From assembly GCA_024234595.1 (NCBI GenBank), contig JACKNZ010000007.1:124001-188000 (forward strand): 64,000 nt of DNA, read 5' to 3'. The position numbers and the translations under genes were made by a program. The notes under the pieces were generated by a model. The model was not told where the DNA came from. It did not search any database and saw only the letters and a program-made list of their open reading frames with translations. This DNA is from Moraxellaceae bacterium. GTDB lineage: Bacteria; Pseudomonadota; Gammaproteobacteria; Pseudomonadales; Moraxellaceae. Shown here one piece after another: positions 52,035-61,324 of this stretch; within the stretch, counting starts at the first letter, position 1, and each line of letters opens with the position of its first letter.

Positions 52035-54209
52035 TTATTGAAAAGTCTCACCTTTTGCAGCCATGTCACGCAATAATTGGGGTGGCGCAAAACGCTCACC
52101 AAATTTTGCGGCTAACTCATCGGCACGTTTAACAAACTCAGCCACACCAATATAATTAATATATTGCAACTGGCCGCCTGTCCACGGTGCCATACCAATA
52201 CCAAAAATCGAACCGATATTGGCATCAGCCACAGAGCGTAACACGCCTTCTTGATAACAACGTGCGGCTTCAATGGATTGGCGATATAACAAACGCTCTT
52301 TTAACTCAGTAAACTGAGCAACTGAAGGTTGTTTTTTATCATCAGTGACAAAGGCAGATAAACCAGACCAGATGCGCTTTTTGCCATCAGCAGGATATTC
52401 ATAGAAGCCTGCACCGTCTTTTTTACCAGGACGCTTAAAGTCATCACACATTTTGTCAATTAAGCCAAACGCAGGTTCCATTGGAATCTCTTTGCCTTCA
52501 GCCGCTAAATCCACTTGTGTTTGTTTGCGAATTTTACGAGTTAATTCCATATTAACTTCGTCAAGAATCGCTAATGGGCCAACAGGCATACCTGCTTGAG
52601 CAGCCGCTTGTTCGATTGACAAAGGATTAAAACCTTCGGCCAACATATTGACACCTTCCATACAGAAAGTACCAAACACGCGAGAAGTGAAGAAGCCACG
52701 ACTGTCATTCACCACAATGGGCGTTTTCTTGATTTGTAATACGTAATCAAAGGCTTTAGCTAAGGTTTCATCATTGGTTTTTTCGCCACAAATGATTTCA
52801 ACCAACGGCATTTTGTCGACTGGTGAGAAGAAATGTAAACCAATAAAATTTTGTGGACGCTGCGAAGCGGTTGCTAAACCTGTAATTGGCAATGTTGAGG
52901 TATTAGAAGCAAAGACTAATTCTGCATCACACACCGCTTCAACTTTCTTAGTGACATCAGCTTTAATTTCACGGCTTTCAAATACCGCTTCAATCACTAA
53001 GTCACAACCTGCTAAATCGGCAAAGTCATTGGTGGCTTTAATTAAGGCTAATTTTTCGGCAGCCGCTTCTTTGGTCATACGACCTTTAGAGACACGCTTA
53101 TCGAGTAATTTTTGGGTATAACCCTTACCACGTTCAGCCGCTTCTAAAGACATATCTAATAAAACGACTTCAATGCCAGACATAGCAGAGACATAAGCAA
53201 TGCCCTGACCCATCATGCCTGCGCCTAATACGCCAACCTTTTTGCTTTTCCACACAGGATAAGTTTCTTTAGAAGGACGGCTAGCCCCTTTATTGATTTT
53301 TTGTAAATCAAAGAAGAACGCTTTAATAAAATTTTTCGACTCTTTGCCACAGGCTAAGCTCGTAAAATAGCGGCCTTCAATTTTTAAAGCATTATCAAAG
53401 TCAACTTGTGCGCCTTCAATGGCGGTACACAAAATCGCTTTAGGAGCAGGATAATTTGCACCTTTGATTTGCTTTTGCAAGTTAGCAGGGAAAGCTGGCA
53501 AATTCATAGCAAAGCTGGGTGTGCTGGGTGAGCCACCAGGAATTTTATAGCCTTGTTTATCCCAAGGCTGTTGCGCGTTTGGATTAGCCACAATCCACGC
53601 TTTGGCTTTCGCCATCATTTCTTCGGGTGTTTCGGCGATGTCATCAATAATGCCAACACTTTTGGCTTTGGCCACTTTCATGCGGTCGCCTTTTAATAAG
53701 ACGTTCATTAAGGCATTTTGAATACCTAACATCCGCACGGTACGAATCACACCACCTGCACCGGGTAATAAGCCCAAAGACACTTCAGGTAAACCAAATT
53801 CGGCTTTTGGATTGTTTAAGGCAATACGGTGATGACAGCTTAATGCAATCTCTAAACCACCACCCAAGGCTGTGCCATTCATTGCGGCAACAACAGGCTT
53901 ACCTAAGGTTTCTAAAGCGCGTAATAACGCTTTTAATTCACTGACTTTTTGTTCAAAAATCGGTGCGTGTTCAGGTTTTGCTTGAATTAAGGCGGTTAAA
54001 TCACCACCTGCGAAGAAAGTTTTTTTCGCAGAAGTGACAATAATACCTTTAATACGGGCTTTTTCTTCTTTGAGTTTGGCGACAGTTTGTGTCAATGCCT
54101 TCTCAAAGACTTCATTCATAATATTTGCTTCGCTGGTTGGGTCATCCATCGTTAAGGTGACAATGCCATCAGCGTCTTCAGCCCAGTGCATACCAATAAT
54201 ATCAGTCAT
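52035..54209 (-). CDS. Fatty acid oxidation multifunctional protein (FadB/FadJ-like)
   Basis: The protein has 724 residues. The N-terminal enoyl-CoA hydratase domain has VTSAKKTFFAGGDL and MNGTALGGGLEIALSCHHRIA. The C-terminal 3-hydroxyacyl-CoA dehydrogenase has VGVLGAGMMGQGIAYVSAMSG (NAD site), VIEAVFESREIKADV, FASNTSTLPIT and NFIGLHFFSPVDKMPLVEII. It hydrates and oxidises acyl-CoA intermediates of beta-oxidation. The thiolase gene lies upstream in the same direction with a hairpin element between them. Confidence 0.95.
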   Translation of the reverse strand: MTDIIGMHWAEDADGIVTLTMDDPTSEANIMNEVFEKALTQTVAKLKEEKARIKGIIVTSAKKTFFAGGDLTALIQAKPEHAPIFEQKVSELKALLRALETLGKPVVAAMNGTALGGGLEIALSCHHRIALNNPKAEFGLPEVSLGLLPGAGGVIRTVRMLGIQNALMNVLLKGDRMKVAKAKSVGIIDDIAETPEEMMAKAKAWIVANPNAQQPWDKQGYKIPGGSPSTPSFAMNLPAFPANLQKQIKGANYPAPKAILCTAIEGAQVDFDNALKIEGRYFTSLACGKESKNFIKAFFFDLQKINKGASRPSKETYPVWKSKKVGVLGAGMMGQGIAYVSAMSGIEVVLLDMSLEAAERGKGYTQKLLDKRVSKGRMTKEAAAEKLALIKATNDFADLAGCDLVIEAVFESREIKADVTKKVEAVCDAELVFASNTSTLPITGLATASQRPQNFIGLHFFSPVDKMPLVEIICGEKTNDETLAKAFDYVLQIKKTPIVVNDSRGFFTSRVFGTFCMEGVNMLAEGFNPLSIEQAAAQAGMPVGPLAILDEVNMELTRKIRKQTQVDLAAEGKEIPMEPAFGLIDKMCDDFKRPGKKDGAGFYEYPADGKKRIWSGLSAFVTDDKKQPSVAQFTELKERLLYRQSIEAARCYQEGVLRSVADANIGSIFGIGMAPWTGGQLQYINYIGVAEFVKRADELAAKFGERFAPPQLLRDMAAKGETFQ

Positions 54210-54233
54210 TTATTATACTCCAATCTATTTTTT

Positions 54234-54330
54234 AGACCTTCGCGGTTATCGCTTATTTATTCGCATTTCAAGTATTTTCAATACTTTTATGCTCACAAAA
54301 CGCGCTAATTGCGGTGCAATGCGAAGGTCT
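54234..54330. repeat. Dispersed hairpin element, copy D
   Basis: AGACCTTCGC (54234-54243) and GCGAAGGTCT (54321-54330) are perfect inverted ends. They differ from copy A (AGGACTTACGC) by changes present in both arms. GGTTATCGCTTATT and AAAACGCGCTAATTGCGGTGCAAT match the family inside. It occupies the space between the two beta-oxidation genes and touches the thiolase stop codon. Confidence 0.75.
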
Positions 54331-55544
54331 TATACACGCTCAATGATGGTTGCAATGCCCATACCGCCACCCACACACAAGGTAGCAAGGCCACGTTTTA
54401 AGTTGCGACGCTCTAACTCATCCAATAAAGTGCTTAAAATCATACAACCTGTTGCACCGAGTGGATGTCCCATGGCAATCGCACCACCGTTGACGTTAAC
54501 GATGTCATCTTTAATGCCCATATCTTTCATAAAGCGTAAGGCTACTGCGGCAAAAGCTTCGTTAATTTCCCACAAATCAATATCAGCAACCGTTAAACCT
54601 GCTTTTTCTAAAGCTTTATAAGCTGCAGGTGCTGGGCCTGTTAACATAATGGTTGGGTCAGCACCCGATAAAGCGGTGGCGACAAAACGGGCGCGTGGTT
54701 TTAAACCTAATTTTTTGCCTGCTGCTTCGTTACCAATCAACATCAACGCTGCACCATCAACAATACCTGAGGAATTACCTGCGGTATGAACGTGGTTAAT
54801 GCTTTCTACCCAATGATATTTTTGTAAGGCAACGGCATTAAAACCGCCCATTTCACCCATCATCATAAACGAAGGTTGCAATGCACCTAAACCTTCTAAG
54901 GTCGCATTACCACGAATAAATTCGTCTTTGGCTAATACCGTTAAACCATTAATATCTTTGACAGGTACAACAGACTTATCGAAATGACCACTTGCTTGGG
55001 CAGCAGCTGCACGCTTTTGAGACTGTAAAGCAAAGCTATCAATATCTGTGCGTGAAAAACCTTCGATCGTAGCAATTAAATCCGCACCAATACCTTGAGG
55101 CACAAAACCTGTGGCTAAGCTGGTTGCAGGATCCATTGCCCATGCACCACCATCAGAAGCCATTGGAATACGTGACATAGACTCTACGCCGCCAGCAATG
55201 ACTAAATCTTCAAAGCCTGAACGTACTTTCATCGCCGCCATATTCACGGCTTCTAAGCCAGAAGCACAGAAACGGTTAATTTGCACACCTGCAACGGTGT
55301 CTGCTAAACCTGCTGCTAATGCAGCCGTTTTGGCAATATCAGCACCTTGGTCACCCACAGGCGTCACACAACCCAAAACAACGTCATCCGCTAATTGTTT
55401 TACGGCTTGACCATTACGCTCAGCTAAGGCATCCATCAACCCAACGACTAAGTCAATGGGTTTAATGGTGTGTAATGAGCCATCTTTTTTACCTTTGCCG
55501 CGCGGCGTACGCACTGCATCATAAATAAACGCTTCTGTTGTCAT
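54330..55544 (-). CDS. Acetyl-CoA C-acyltransferase (thiolase)
   Basis: The protein has 404 residues. Thiolase motifs: active-site cysteine in NRFCASGLEAVNMAAMKV, VIAGGVESMSRIPM, NGGAIAMGHPLGATG and the C-terminal second cysteine in TLCVGGGMGIA. It cleaves 3-ketoacyl-CoA in the last step of beta-oxidation and is the likely partner of the FadB/FadJ-like protein. AAAGGATG precedes the start. The stop codon lies at the edge of the hairpin element. Confidence 0.95.
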   Translation of the reverse strand: MTTEAFIYDAVRTPRGKGKKDGSLHTIKPIDLVVGLMDALAERNGQAVKQLADDVVLGCVTPVGDQGADIAKTAALAAGLADTVAGVQINRFCASGLEAVNMAAMKVRSGFEDLVIAGGVESMSRIPMASDGGAWAMDPATSLATGFVPQGIGADLIATIEGFSRTDIDSFALQSQKRAAAAQASGHFDKSVVPVKDINGLTVLAKDEFIRGNATLEGLGALQPSFMMMGEMGGFNAVALQKYHWVESINHVHTAGNSSGIVDGAALMLIGNEAAGKKLGLKPRARFVATALSGADPTIMLTGPAPAAYKALEKAGLTVADIDLWEINEAFAAVALRFMKDMGIKDDIVNVNGGAIAMGHPLGATGCMILSTLLDELERRNLKRGLATLCVGGGMGIATIIERV

Positions 55545-56141
55545 CCTTTAATACCTCAAGTATGTGATGTTGAGAAAAATACAACTTATTGGATGAGCGT
55601 ACAACAAATTTAAATACCAAGCAACTGCTTGGCAACATTTATTTTCATCTTCAAAAAACAACCTTCTATCTGAAATTTCATTTTTTAGCCCTTAAAAAGC
55701 TTTAATCTTGTAAGACAATAGACTCCAAAAATCACTTAGCCATAACAAACTACAAATATAAAAAACGAATCGTTTTAGCTTTACTTTAAACAACACTCTT
55801 AACTTTGTACAAATTGCGTAAGTTAGCTAATCAATACTTGATTATTAGAAGATAGCTGATTATCTTTAGCCCAACTTAGACACTAGAGGTGGTTGTTTTA
55901 ATTCGTATTTATAGTAAAAACTTGCTTCACATCATTATACGAAGCAAACAAAACTAATCCTTTTAAAAGAAAGCAAAAAAATGATAAAGACAGATAACTA
56001 AAACATGATACATTTATACAAATACATAAAAAAACATAAAGCGCGCCAAAACAGTGCGTTTGACACATTACAATAGGAATGTTGTGTTAAAGATACCTCC
56101 CTTTAAACAACACAACCGTTTTTTGGATAAACAGAATTACT
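55545..56141. other. AT-rich intergenic region between divergent thiolase and cyclase genes
   Basis: About 600 bases without a gene I can support. It must hold the promoters of the thiolase/beta-oxidation operon (minus) and of the cyclase (plus). A GTTGTGTT...AACACAAC inverted repeat (56080-56087 and 56109-56116) lies shortly before the cyclase start and could form a hairpin in its leader. I see no clear FadR- or PsrA-type operator. Confidence 0.5.
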
Positions 56142-57530
56142 ATGTCAGCATCAAGCAATCAATTTCAAGAGCTACTAAAATTGGGCGCAAAACATATGCG
56201 TTTGTTAGCCTATATGGTTGCCGTTGCTGTGTTTGCCTCTGGTATATATGCAGGTATTTATCATCCTAAAACGACTCTGCTCATTCCACTAGTTCTGATA
56301 CTTTCTATGGCGCAATCGTGGTTGCATCGTTATTTACGCAATGTAGTTCCCGCTCAAGCTACCGCTGTAACTTTGTTATTAGATGGTTTTATTACAGGTT
56401 TAGGCATTGCTGCCATTCATTACGCACTTGTGCCAACCTTAGTGTTCATTGCCATGCTCAATGCCACGGTGTTAGGTTTTGGCAATTTATTTTTGTGGGT
56501 GTTTACAGGCTTTTTTTGTGTGCTTGGCTCGTTATTAGGCGGTTTTGTATTTGGTCTGGAGCCTGGCCTACACGAACAAGTACCTACTTCTGTGAGTATT
56601 GTTTCTTTAATAGGCGTCACCATTTATTTTGGTCTTAATGCCTTTCACTCGCACTCTCAATCGCGCGATTTACTCAGTGCCAAGCGACAGTTACAAGAGC
56701 AAAAAGAAGAATCTTTTCAAATGTCACGCAAGCTCATTAAATACTTACCTCCACAAGTATGGGAGTCGATATTTCAGGGCAAGCGTGATGCCAAATTGCA
56801 AACTCAACGCAAAAAATTAACGGTATTTTTTTCGGATATCAAAGACTTTACCGAAACCTCAGACGAAATGCCGCCCGATTTATTAACCGAAATGCTCAAC
56901 ACCTATTTTGAGCGGATGTCCAAAATCGCCCTGCAATATGGCGGCACGATTGACAAATTTATTGGTGATGCCATTTTAATTTTTTACGGTGACCCTGTTT
57001 CCAAAGGTGCTAAAGAAGATGCTATTGCTTGCGTTTCTATGGCCATTGAAATGCGCCGTGAAATGCAAATTTTGCGTCAAAAGTGGCAAAGTATGCACAT
57101 TGATAAACCTTTGCATATTCGTATGGGTATCAATACAGGCTATTGCCATGTGGGTAATTTTGGTTCCGAAACACGCATGAGTTACACCATCATTGGCCGT
57201 GATGCTAATTTAGCCGCACGTTTACAAGGTATTGCTGCGGTTGATGAAATTTTGATTTCGCACGAGACTTATTTATTGGTTCGCGAACACGTTTCTTGCA
57301 AAGAAAAAGGAGCTGTATCTTTACGAGGCATTAACAAGCCTGTTCAAGTATGGGAAGTTGTTGATTTTCATAAAGATATGAATAGTAGCCATAGCACTTG
57401 GGTTGAGCATGAGCTTAATGGCTTTACCATGCACATGGATTTAAGCAAAATTCGTAATTTTGAAAAAGAGGCGGTACTTAAAGCATTAGAGCAAGCCGAG
57501 AAAAAATTACGCGACACCAAAATTTTGTAA
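56142..57530 (+). CDS. cyaB: Class III adenylate cyclase with MASE2 membrane domain (CyaB-like)
   Basis: The protein has 462 residues, about the length I recall for Pseudomonas aeruginosa CyaB. Several membrane helices occupy residues 20-170 (MASE2-type). The cyclase domain has metal-binding aspartates in VFFSDIKDFTE (about 231) and KFIGDAILIFYGDP (about 275), and SYTIIGRDANLAARLQG near 350. CyaB makes cAMP for Vfr-dependent gene control in Pseudomonas; a similar role here is inferred. The start ATG has no strong ribosome site. It precedes an export operon but is separated from it by 58 bases. Confidence 0.85.
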   Translation: MSASSNQFQELLKLGAKHMRLLAYMVAVAVFASGIYAGIYHPKTTLLIPLVLILSMAQSWLHRYLRNVVPAQATAVTLLLDGFITGLGIAAIHYALVPTLVFIAMLNATVLGFGNLFLWVFTGFFCVLGSLLGGFVFGLEPGLHEQVPTSVSIVSLIGVTIYFGLNAFHSHSQSRDLLSAKRQLQEQKEESFQMSRKLIKYLPPQVWESIFQGKRDAKLQTQRKKLTVFFSDIKDFTETSDEMPPDLLTEMLNTYFERMSKIALQYGGTIDKFIGDAILIFYGDPVSKGAKEDAIACVSMAIEMRREMQILRQKWQSMHIDKPLHIRMGINTGYCHVGNFGSETRMSYTIIGRDANLAARLQGIAAVDEILISHETYLLVREHVSCKEKGAVSLRGINKPVQVWEVVDFHKDMNSSHSTWVEHELNGFTMHMDLSKIRNFEKEAVLKALEQAEKKLRDTKIL

Positions 57531-57588
57531 TACTTACAAAGGTTTTACTCACTAAATCTCTGCAAGTTTATCTTTAAAGCACTAAGGC

Positions 57589-58773
57589 ATGAATAAAAAG
57601 TTAATTTCTACATTACTCTTAGGCGTCGTTTTAGGGGCTGGCGGCAATTATTATTTGCAGCAACGTCCTACAAAAGTCGCCCTTATTAAACCGCAAATCA
57701 GCCAATTACAAAGCACTATTTTAGCAACAGGCCAAGTCAAAAACCGTGCTCACACCACGCTACACAACGAAAATGCAGGTTTGCTTAGTAAAGTTCTTGA
57801 AGAAGGAACACCTGTAAGCAAAGGTCAAACGATTGCTTTTATAACTGACAAAGATGTTGAGTCCCTACTTCAACAGCAACAAGCCAATGTTAACAATGCC
57901 CAATTAAAGCTCTCTCGCTTACAAACTATCGAACGTCAGCAAACAGAACTCAAAGTTGAACAAGCAAGAATTTTATTAAAGCAAGCTAAACGCCAACTTG
58001 CGGATACTCAAGCCTTAGCACAACAGCAATTAACCTCTCAAAACAACTTAATCACGGCGCAAGAAACTTTAAGTTTACGTGAAAAAGAATTAGCCACCGC
58101 CCTTTTGCAACAACAAGCGGTGCAGGTACAAGGCTTAGACGAGCAAACTGCGCTTAACCAACTACAACAAGCCCAAGCTTTGTTAAAACAAACTCAAATT
58201 CGCCAACAACGCCAAACAATTATTAGTCCTTTTGACGGGGTTGTTACCGAGCGAAAAGCTAACGTTGGTCAATATGTAAAACAAGGCGAAGCCATTGTTG
58301 CACTTAGTCCACAACAAGCGGCTGAAATTATTGCCAATGTTGATGAACGTTGGTTACCACAACTCAGCCTCAATCAAACAGCATCGGTCATTGCTGATGC
58401 TTTTCCACAACAAGCTTTTAAAGCTCAAATTAGCTATATTTCCCCCACTGTTGATAATAGTCGTGGAACGGTCGAAATTCGTCTACAAAGTAGTCAATGG
58501 CCAACGTTTTTGCAAGAAGGCATGACCGTTTCTTTGGAGCTATTGAATAAATCTTTTCAAAAGACTGTGATTATTCCTAGTCGTTTGTTACAACAAACAG
58601 ATAATCAATATTGGGTTTGGTTAGCAAAAAATCAGCGAGCCGAACGTCAAAATGTGCGTATTGGTTTACGTCATTTAGATCAAGTACAAATTATGGAAGG
58701 CTTGGATGAAAACAGTCAGTTAATTGACAGCCCAACTCCCCTACAAGCTAAACAATCCATTCAGGCGCGTTAA
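57589..58773 (+). CDS. HlyD/MacA-like periplasmic adaptor subunit
   Basis: The protein has 394 residues. An N-terminal membrane anchor (ISTLLLGVVLGAGGNYYL), a lipoyl-like half (LLSKVLEEGTPVSKGQTIAFI), a long coiled-coil hairpin rich in Gln (about 85-205) and the second half QTIISPFDGVVTERKANVGQYVKQGEAIVALSP. Beta-barrel region and a C-terminal IIPSRLLQ segment follow. It links an inner-membrane exporter to the outer membrane. It is immediately followed by the permease and ATPase genes. Confidence 0.87.
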   Translation: MNKKLISTLLLGVVLGAGGNYYLQQRPTKVALIKPQISQLQSTILATGQVKNRAHTTLHNENAGLLSKVLEEGTPVSKGQTIAFITDKDVESLLQQQQANVNNAQLKLSRLQTIERQQTELKVEQARILLKQAKRQLADTQALAQQQLTSQNNLITAQETLSLREKELATALLQQQAVQVQGLDEQTALNQLQQAQALLKQTQIRQQRQTIISPFDGVVTERKANVGQYVKQGEAIVALSPQQAAEIIANVDERWLPQLSLNQTASVIADAFPQQAFKAQISYISPTVDNSRGTVEIRLQSSQWPTFLQEGMTVSLELLNKSFQKTVIIPSRLLQQTDNQYWVWLAKNQRAERQNVRIGLRHLDQVQIMEGLDENSQLIDSPTPLQAKQSIQAR

Positions 58774-58775
58774 AC

Positions 58776-59990
58776 ATGGTTTGGTTTGAATGGCAGCTCG
58801 CCACACGCTTTCTTAAAGAAGGTAAGACCCAAACTTTGTTAATTGCCAGTGGTATTGCCTTGGGTGTGGCGGTGATTGTGTTTATTACCACGCTAGTGAC
58901 TGGCTTACAAAGCACTATTATTGAACGTACACTCGGCACACAAGCACATATTGTATTAACTGAGCCTGACAAACAATTATTGGCCAGCGTTAAAGGCGAG
59001 CAAGTTTTTCGACAAACCCAACCCCGCCCGCAACGCATAGAACCTATTCTAAACTGGCAACTGATTGAGCAAAAAATCAAAACTGACCCCAAAATTAAAG
59101 CCGTTTCTCCCGTGTTATCTGGTGCAGCCTTTGCCTTACGTGGCCAAGCTGACAAATCAGTTGCGATATTAGGCATTCAACCCGAAGCCTATAACCGTAT
59201 CATTCCACTTAAAGACTATCTTAAACAAGGCCAACTACAACTTAATAGTAACGAGGCGATGATTGGCACTCGTTTAGCCGATGATTTAGGGGTGCGTGTG
59301 GGTGACAGCCTAAATTTATTAATCGCCAATAATCGACAAATTTCGGTGCGAATTACGGGTATTTTTGAATTTGGCATTAAAGATTTAGACAGACGTTGGG
59401 TGTATTTGTCGTTACGTTCGGCACAAAATTTACTTGATTTACAAGGTCAAATTACGGGCATTGATTTACAAGTTTATAGCTTATTTGATGCAGAGAAAAT
59501 TGCTCAACAATTACAACAACAATACCCGATTAAAGCCGAAAGCTGGATGAGCAGTAACCAACAATTGATGACTGCCCTACGTTCTCAAACGGCCTCAACC
59601 ACGCTGATTCGATTTTTTGTGTTAATTTCGGTAGCTTTTGGCATTGCCAGTGTCTTGGCGATTGCCGTGGTACAAAAACAAAAAGAAATTGGCATTTTGC
59701 GAGCAATGGGTTTAAGTCAACGCTCTGTGCTAGTGGTATTTTTAATTCAAGGTGGTTTATTAGGTTTTATTGGCTCAATTTTAGGTTCTTTGGCAGGCAT
59801 GGGCTTGGTTAAAATCTTTACTCTATTCGTTAAAAGTGCGACAGGCGAACCTTTATTTTTATTAGCACTGACTCCAGAAATTTTTGTGAGTACCATGCTT
59901 GTTGCCACTATTACTGGCTTAATTTCTGCGGCAATGCCCGCTCATCGAGCCGCTAAATTAGACCCTGTACAGGCGATTCGTTATGGCTAA
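58776..59990 (+). CDS. ABC transporter permease, MacB/LolC-like (FtsX family)
   Basis: The protein has 404 residues starting two bases after the adaptor gene. One N-terminal membrane helix (TLLIASGIALGVAVIVFITTLV), a periplasmic domain (about 45-270) and three C-terminal helices (LIRFFVLISVAFGIASVLAIAVV, VVFLIQGGLLGFIGSILGSLAG, IFVSTMLVATITGLISAAMP) with KEIGILRAMG between. The ending AHRAAKLDPVQAIRYG is characteristic of the MacB/LolC type. The substrate is unknown. It overlaps the ATPase gene by eight bases. Confidence 0.9.
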   Translation: MVWFEWQLATRFLKEGKTQTLLIASGIALGVAVIVFITTLVTGLQSTIIERTLGTQAHIVLTEPDKQLLASVKGEQVFRQTQPRPQRIEPILNWQLIEQKIKTDPKIKAVSPVLSGAAFALRGQADKSVAILGIQPEAYNRIIPLKDYLKQGQLQLNSNEAMIGTRLADDLGVRVGDSLNLLIANNRQISVRITGIFEFGIKDLDRRWVYLSLRSAQNLLDLQGQITGIDLQVYSLFDAEKIAQQLQQQYPIKAESWMSSNQQLMTALRSQTASTTLIRFFVLISVAFGIASVLAIAVVQKQKEIGILRAMGLSQRSVLVVFLIQGGLLGFIGSILGSLAGMGLVKIFTLFVKSATGEPLFLLALTPEIFVSTMLVATITGLISAAMPAHRAAKLDPVQAIRYG

Positions 59991-60681
59991 CTCGGTTTTG
60001 GTGCTAGAAAAACTTAATCGTATTTATGGTGAAGGTGAAGCGCAAAATCACGTTTTAAAAGATATTTCTTTTAGTTTACAACAAGGTGAATTTACCGCCT
60101 TAATTGGTCAATCAGGCTCAGGAAAATCGACTTTGCTGAATTTAATTGGTTTATTAGAGCAGCCTAGCTCTGGAGAGCTGTATTTAACAGGTCAACAAAT
60201 TAGCCAGCTTCATGAACAAGAACGTACTCGCCTGCGTAATCATGCTTTAGGTTTTGTATTTCAATTTCATCACTTATTGTCGGCATTTACCGCCATTGAA
60301 AACGTAATGATGCCGATGAAAATTCGTGGTATTGCCAATAAACAACTGAAAGCACGCGCCCAAGAGTTATTGGCCAAAGTCGGATTAGAAAAATACGCAC
60401 ACCGCTACCCCACACAATTATCAGGTGGACAACAACAGCGTGTGGCAATTGTCAGAGCCTTAATGGCTCAACCAGCCTTAGTCTTGGCCGATGAACCAAC
60501 AGGTAACTTAGATTCACAAACAGCGGATAGTATTTTTAGTTTGTTAAGGCAAATCAATCAAGAAGACGGTACAGCCTTCTTGATTGTCACCCATGATGTT
60601 AATTTAGCAAACCGCTGTGATCGACAACTGGTGTTGAAGGATGGGATTTTAGAGCGTGATACTCGGGTAAAAAAGGAATAA
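59983..60681 (+). CDS. ABC transporter ATP-binding protein, LolD/MacB-like
   Basis: The protein has 232 residues. Walker A LIGQSGSGKSTLLNLIGLLE, Q-loop FVFQFHHLLSAFTAIENVMMPM, signature LSGGQQQRVAIVRALM, Walker B LVLADEPTGNLDSQT and H-loop IVTHDVN. With the preceding permease and adaptor it forms a tripartite exporter, with the ATPase as a separate protein unlike fused MacB. Its last 83 bases overlap the end of the convergent gene at 60599. Confidence 0.93.
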   Translation: MANSVLVLEKLNRIYGEGEAQNHVLKDISFSLQQGEFTALIGQSGSGKSTLLNLIGLLEQPSSGELYLTGQQISQLHEQERTRLRNHALGFVFQFHHLLSAFTAIENVMMPMKIRGIANKQLKARAQELLAKVGLEKYAHRYPTQLSGGQQQRVAIVRALMAQPALVLADEPTGNLDSQTADSIFSLLRQINQEDGTAFLIVTHDVNLANRCDRQLVLKDGILERDTRVKKE

Positions 60682-61324
60682 CTGGCACATCATTGAGTAA
60701 TATGCCTGCCCCTTGTGCATGACAAGGCTGTGCCAAACGGTCATAAAAAATGCCACCTGTTAATAACAACACTTGAATAGCCACTAAACGCCGACATAAG
60801 CTTTCAACCTGAGCGTCTTGCTCAATATATTGCACTGCATGTAATGCCGCAAAACCTAATGACTCCAACAAATGTATAGTCATGGCATAATGACAAGCGG
60901 TTTGTTGCTCATAGTCATGAAGCTGTTGCAACACTTGGGCTGTTAAATCGGCAACTTGCTGATAGTTACCTTGTTTTAAGGCAGGCTTTGCCTGTTTTTG
61001 CAGTTGTTTTAACCACATCAACACTTGTTTACGCTGTGCAGCGGTTGCTATGCCTTGGTAAATTGGTGCCGTTTCAACAGGTTTAATGTCTGCCATCGAC
61101 ACAAAATCAGCCTCAACCACAGCAATACCACGCTCATTAAACGGACGTGCGCTTTTATCAAAATAACGCGCTAAAGCCAATGTCATACGTTCAGACCAAA
61201 TTAACAACCAACTCAACCACTTGGATTTTCCTTGTGTCTGTTGCCGATAATATGCTTGACGTTCACTGTTTATCGCTATTGCTTCTATTAAATGAAGCTC
61301 AAAATGGCCTACTTGTTTAGTCAT
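60599..61324 (-). CDS. Uncharacterised protein coupled to the MMPL transporter
   Basis: The protein has 241 residues from the ATG at 61324, which has GAGGTG upstream and overlaps the end of the transporter gene by eight bases. It is mostly helical, with LSWLLIWSERMTLALARYFD, repeated Gln-rich helices (LKQLQKQAKPALKQGNYQQVADLTAQVLQQL) and VQYIEQDAQVESLCRRLVAIQVLL. No signal peptide or known motif. Its C-terminus (VPVIPFLPEYHALKSHP) overlaps the ABC ATPase gene on the other strand. Likely a partner of the transporter, by coupling only. Confidence 0.6.
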   Translation of the reverse strand: MTKQVGHFELHLIEAIAINSERQAYYRQQTQGKSKWLSWLLIWSERMTLALARYFDKSARPFNERGIAVVEADFVSMADIKPVETAPIYQGIATAAQRKQVLMWLKQLQKQAKPALKQGNYQQVADLTAQVLQQLHDYEQQTACHYAMTIHLLESLGFAALHAVQYIEQDAQVESLCRRLVAIQVLLLTGGIFYDRLAQPCHAQGAGILLNDVPVIPFLPEYHALKSHPSTPVVDHSGLLN

